Assembly: GCA_030432295.1 (NCBI GenBank)
Contig: JAUIHI010000003.1
Span: 1-64,000 of the forward strand
DNA length: 64,000 nt
Source of the DNA: Anaerolineae bacterium
GTDB taxonomy: Bacteria > Chloroflexota > Anaerolineae > Caldilineales > Caldilineaceae
Direction of reading: 5' to 3'
This document shows, one piece after another, positions 62,137-64,000 of the stretch. Position numbers and translations under genes: made by a program. Positions within the stretch are counted from its first letter, which is position 1, and each line of letters opens with the position of its first letter. The notes beneath the pieces are model-generated. The model worked only from the letters and a program-made list of their open reading frames with translations. It did no database searches and was not told where the DNA came from.

Positions 62137-64000
62137 ATGACCAGGCATACAATCCTGCCCGATCTCAATTCACGATTGACACTGGCAAGACGCCGGTTGC
62201 TTAGGATGCGGCTGGCTATCCCACTGCTTCTGCTGATTCTGGCCCTGTCGATTGTGCCAGCCCACGCAGACCCAGGCGACCCGGTGTCGCCGTGGATCGG
62301 GCCTGCCCCTGAACTGGCCGACGATTACGTGCCCAAGCTATCTCCGGCCGCGGTCGGCGCCTACAATCCGGTGGATGTGCGGGATCGGGCCGCGGTGGTG
62401 GCCCATTTCAACGCCAACTACAGCACGACCAATCCAGCCATCGGGTGGACGGGCAACCACGCGGCCTGCGATCAGGGGGATACCTCCGCCGAGTTCAAGA
62501 ATGCAGTCATCGACCAGATCAACTTCTATCGACGCATGGCGGGCATTCAGGATGTGGCCCTGGCCGGGGCGCTGGACAATCTGGGCGCGCAGAAGGCGGC
62601 TCTGCTGATGAGCGTCAACAATGCCTTGAGCCATAACCCGCCTGCGGGCTGGACCTGCTATTCCGAAATGAACGCGGCTGATCCCAAAGGCAATGATTAC
62701 ACCGGGCGATCCAATCTCTACCGAAGTGTGAATGGGGCAGAATCCATCCACGGCTATATCAGGGACCCCGGCGACGTTAACACCGCGGTCGGTCATCGGG
62801 GCTGGGTGTTGTGGCCCCAGCGCACGGAGATCGGGACCGGGGATGTGCCCGCGGGGCCCGGGGTTTCTGAGGCCAACGCCCTGTATGTGTTGGGGGCCGA
62901 GAGTGCAACCCGCCAGACCCGGGACAGAATCAGCGGTTACGAAGTCGTGGCCTGGCCACCGCCCGGCTATGTCCCCTATCAGATTGCCTTTTCCCGCTGG
63001 TCTCTGGAATATCCAGGGGCCGACTTCTCCGCGGCCACAGTGACGATGACTGAGCTGAGCTGCCCCAACAAGAGGCCTATCACCACCGAGATTCAGAACC
63101 GGGGCAACCGCCTGGTCTGGATTCCCACAGCCATTGCTGGCTATAATTCGAATGGAGAGGGTAGCCATCCCAAACCTGGGGCAGATACCGTCTATCGGGT
63201 GACAATCGACGATGCGACTGTGGACGGCGCAACCGTAGCCTTCCACTACAACGTCATCGTCATCGATCCTGCCACGGACCCCAGCCTGATGAGGGGGGCT
63301 GCCACGGACCCCGGCTCGATGATTTGGGAGGGTAGCAACAGCACCGATTGGAATAGCTGCCAGAACTGGTCCAACCACCGGGCACCCCTGGCTATTGACA
63401 ATGTGACTATCCCCGCAGGTGCGCCCCCGCCTGTGCTGGGGAGCGGGGTGGCCGAGGTTGGTAGCCTGACTGTGGCCGACGGGGCCAGCCTGCACCTGAC
63501 CGGCGGCAGCCTGAATGTCTATGGCAACTGGAGCGAAGAGGGCAGCGCATACACCGCAGCCACGAGCGGCACAATTCACTTTGTCGGCGATGCGGCCCAG
63601 GCTGTGACTCTGGGCGAGCAGACGACCCTCCCCAACCTGACTGTGGGCAGTGGGGCCGCGGTCAGGATCATTGGCAGCGCCAATATCGACGGCGATGTCA
63701 CGATTCTGGAGCGCGGCTCCTTCCAGGCCGACAGTCTGAAAGTCGCGGGCAATTGGGACGACCGCAATGTGGGCAGCGGCTTTATTCCCGGCACTGCCAC
63801 TGTGATTTTTGATGGCACGGCCCAGACAATCGATAAGTTGACCGGGGGGACGGATGTCGACGAGGACTTCAACGACAATACCATCGACTCGTGCAGCTTT
63901 GGACTGCCCCCCGGCTGGACCCGACAGCAGGCCGAGTCTCCTGGCTTCCTCTGGTGTGGCACGGGCAACGCCAACACACCCGGCGTAGCCATGCGCTGGG
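62137..64000 (+). CDS. Secreted CAP-domain protein, 3' end outside window
   Basis: At least 621 residues, with no stop before the window end. The signal peptide (AIPLLLLILALSIVPAHA) is cut near residue 44. A CAP/SCP-like domain follows (about 110-270), with VIDQINFYRRMAGI, KAALLMSVNNALSHNPPAG and GHRGWVLWPQR, including the paired His residues. Beyond about 360 come repeated beta-strand modules (GSNSTDWNSCQNWSNHRAP, LTVADGASLHLTGGSLNVYGNW) resembling surface-protein repeats. It is probably secreted or surface-anchored. AAAGGAAC lies about 12 nt before ATG 62137. The GC-rich antisense strand also has long open frames, which I reject. Confidence 0.8.
   Translation, partial: MTRHTILPDLNSRLTLARRRLLRMRLAIPLLLLILALSIVPAHADPGDPVSPWIGPAPELADDYVPKLSPAAVGAYNPVDVRDRAAVVAHFNANYSTTNPAIGWTGNHAACDQGDTSAEFKNAVIDQINFYRRMAGIQDVALAGALDNLGAQKAALLMSVNNALSHNPPAGWTCYSEMNAADPKGNDYTGRSNLYRSVNGAESIHGYIRDPGDVNTAVGHRGWVLWPQRTEIGTGDVPAGPGVSEANALYVLGAESATRQTRDRISGYEVVAWPPPGYVPYQIAFSRWSLEYPGADFSAATVTMTELSCPNKRPITTEIQNRGNRLVWIPTAIAGYNSNGEGSHPKPGADTVYRVTIDDATVDGATVAFHYNVIVIDPATDPSLMRGAATDPGSMIWEGSNSTDWNSCQNWSNHRAPLAIDNVTIPAGAPPPVLGSGVAEVGSLTVADGASLHLTGGSLNVYGNWSEEGSAYTAATSGTIHFVGDAAQAVTLGEQTTLPNLTVGSGAAVRIIGSANIDGDVTILERGSFQADSLKVAGNWDDRNVGSGFIPGTATVIFDGTAQTIDKLTGGTDVDEDFNDNTIDSCSFGLPPGWTRQQAESPGFLWCGTGNANTPGVAMRW

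Noticed and set aside
62338-63579. A 413-codon minus-strand open frame
   Set aside because: It is antisense to the CAP-domain gene, whose signal peptide and domain support the plus strand.

Overview
The window is about 60% GC, densely coded on both strands and has no rRNA or tRNA gene that I can see. The gene mix suggests a free-living bacterium, most likely a Chloroflexota (Anaerolineae/Caldilinea-like) lineage. It includes NB-ARC/TPR STAND proteins, several enolase-superfamily sugar-acid dehydratases, secreted proteins with Thr-Pro linkers, an HflK/HflC-like pair, a DPPR-synthase-like UbiA enzyme, TIR, caspase and Schlafen-like proteins, and many intergenic palindromes. This assignment is inference from gene content; no marker gene settles it.

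Layout. 1-2.3 kb: the tail of a TPR-repeat STAND protein, then a 1.4 kb island of nested repeats and MITE-like elements. 2.3-6.1 kb: a heterodimeric ABC exporter. 6.2-13 kb: a PhyH-type dioxygenase, a secreted DUF6259-like protein, a sialidase-like BNR/LamG protein and an enolase-superfamily enzyme. 13.2-15.1 kb: hflK-hflC. 15.8-23.5 kb: two giant secreted proteins, one with a papain-like protease domain and one with a metzincin motif. 23.7-28.3 kb: an MFS transporter, a NarL-type two-component pair and a c-heme lipoprotein related to ethylbenzene dehydrogenase. 28.6-29.4 kb: a two-gene operon with an ADP-ribosyltransferase-like protein. 29.5-35 kb: a TolB/SH3 protein, an enolase-superfamily enzyme, an oligogalacturonate-lyase-like protein and a zinc alcohol dehydrogenase. 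35-38.7 kb: a second heterodimeric ABC exporter. 39.1-41.4 kb: a complete NB-ARC/TPR protein. 41.7-46 kb: two membrane proteins, a methyltransferase, TlyA and a UbiA enzyme. 46-56.2 kb: an accessory stretch with a PHP-Schlafen fusion, a frameshifted glycosyltransferase, an Imm5-like protein, a hydrolase, GDPD, a HigBA-like module, another enolase-superfamily protein, a papain-like protein and a caspase-TIR fusion. 56.4-64 kb: DUF423, an M24 peptidase, a rhamnonate-dehydratase-like enzyme, a Gfo/Idh/MocA oxidoreductase, a 2-hydroxyacid dehydrogenase and a truncated CAP-domain protein.

Two themes stand out. The first is sugar-acid and polysaccharide use: four enolase-superfamily members, PL22-like lyase, sialidase, sugar oxidoreductases and secreted proteins. 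The second is an accessory layer of probable conflict genes: caspase-TIR, PHP-AlbA_2, two STAND/TPR proteins, an ART-like operon, HigBA and an Imm5-like gene. Almost every intergenic gap carries a long inverted repeat, from several unrelated families. Between convergent genes these are often perfect stems of 18-23 bp.
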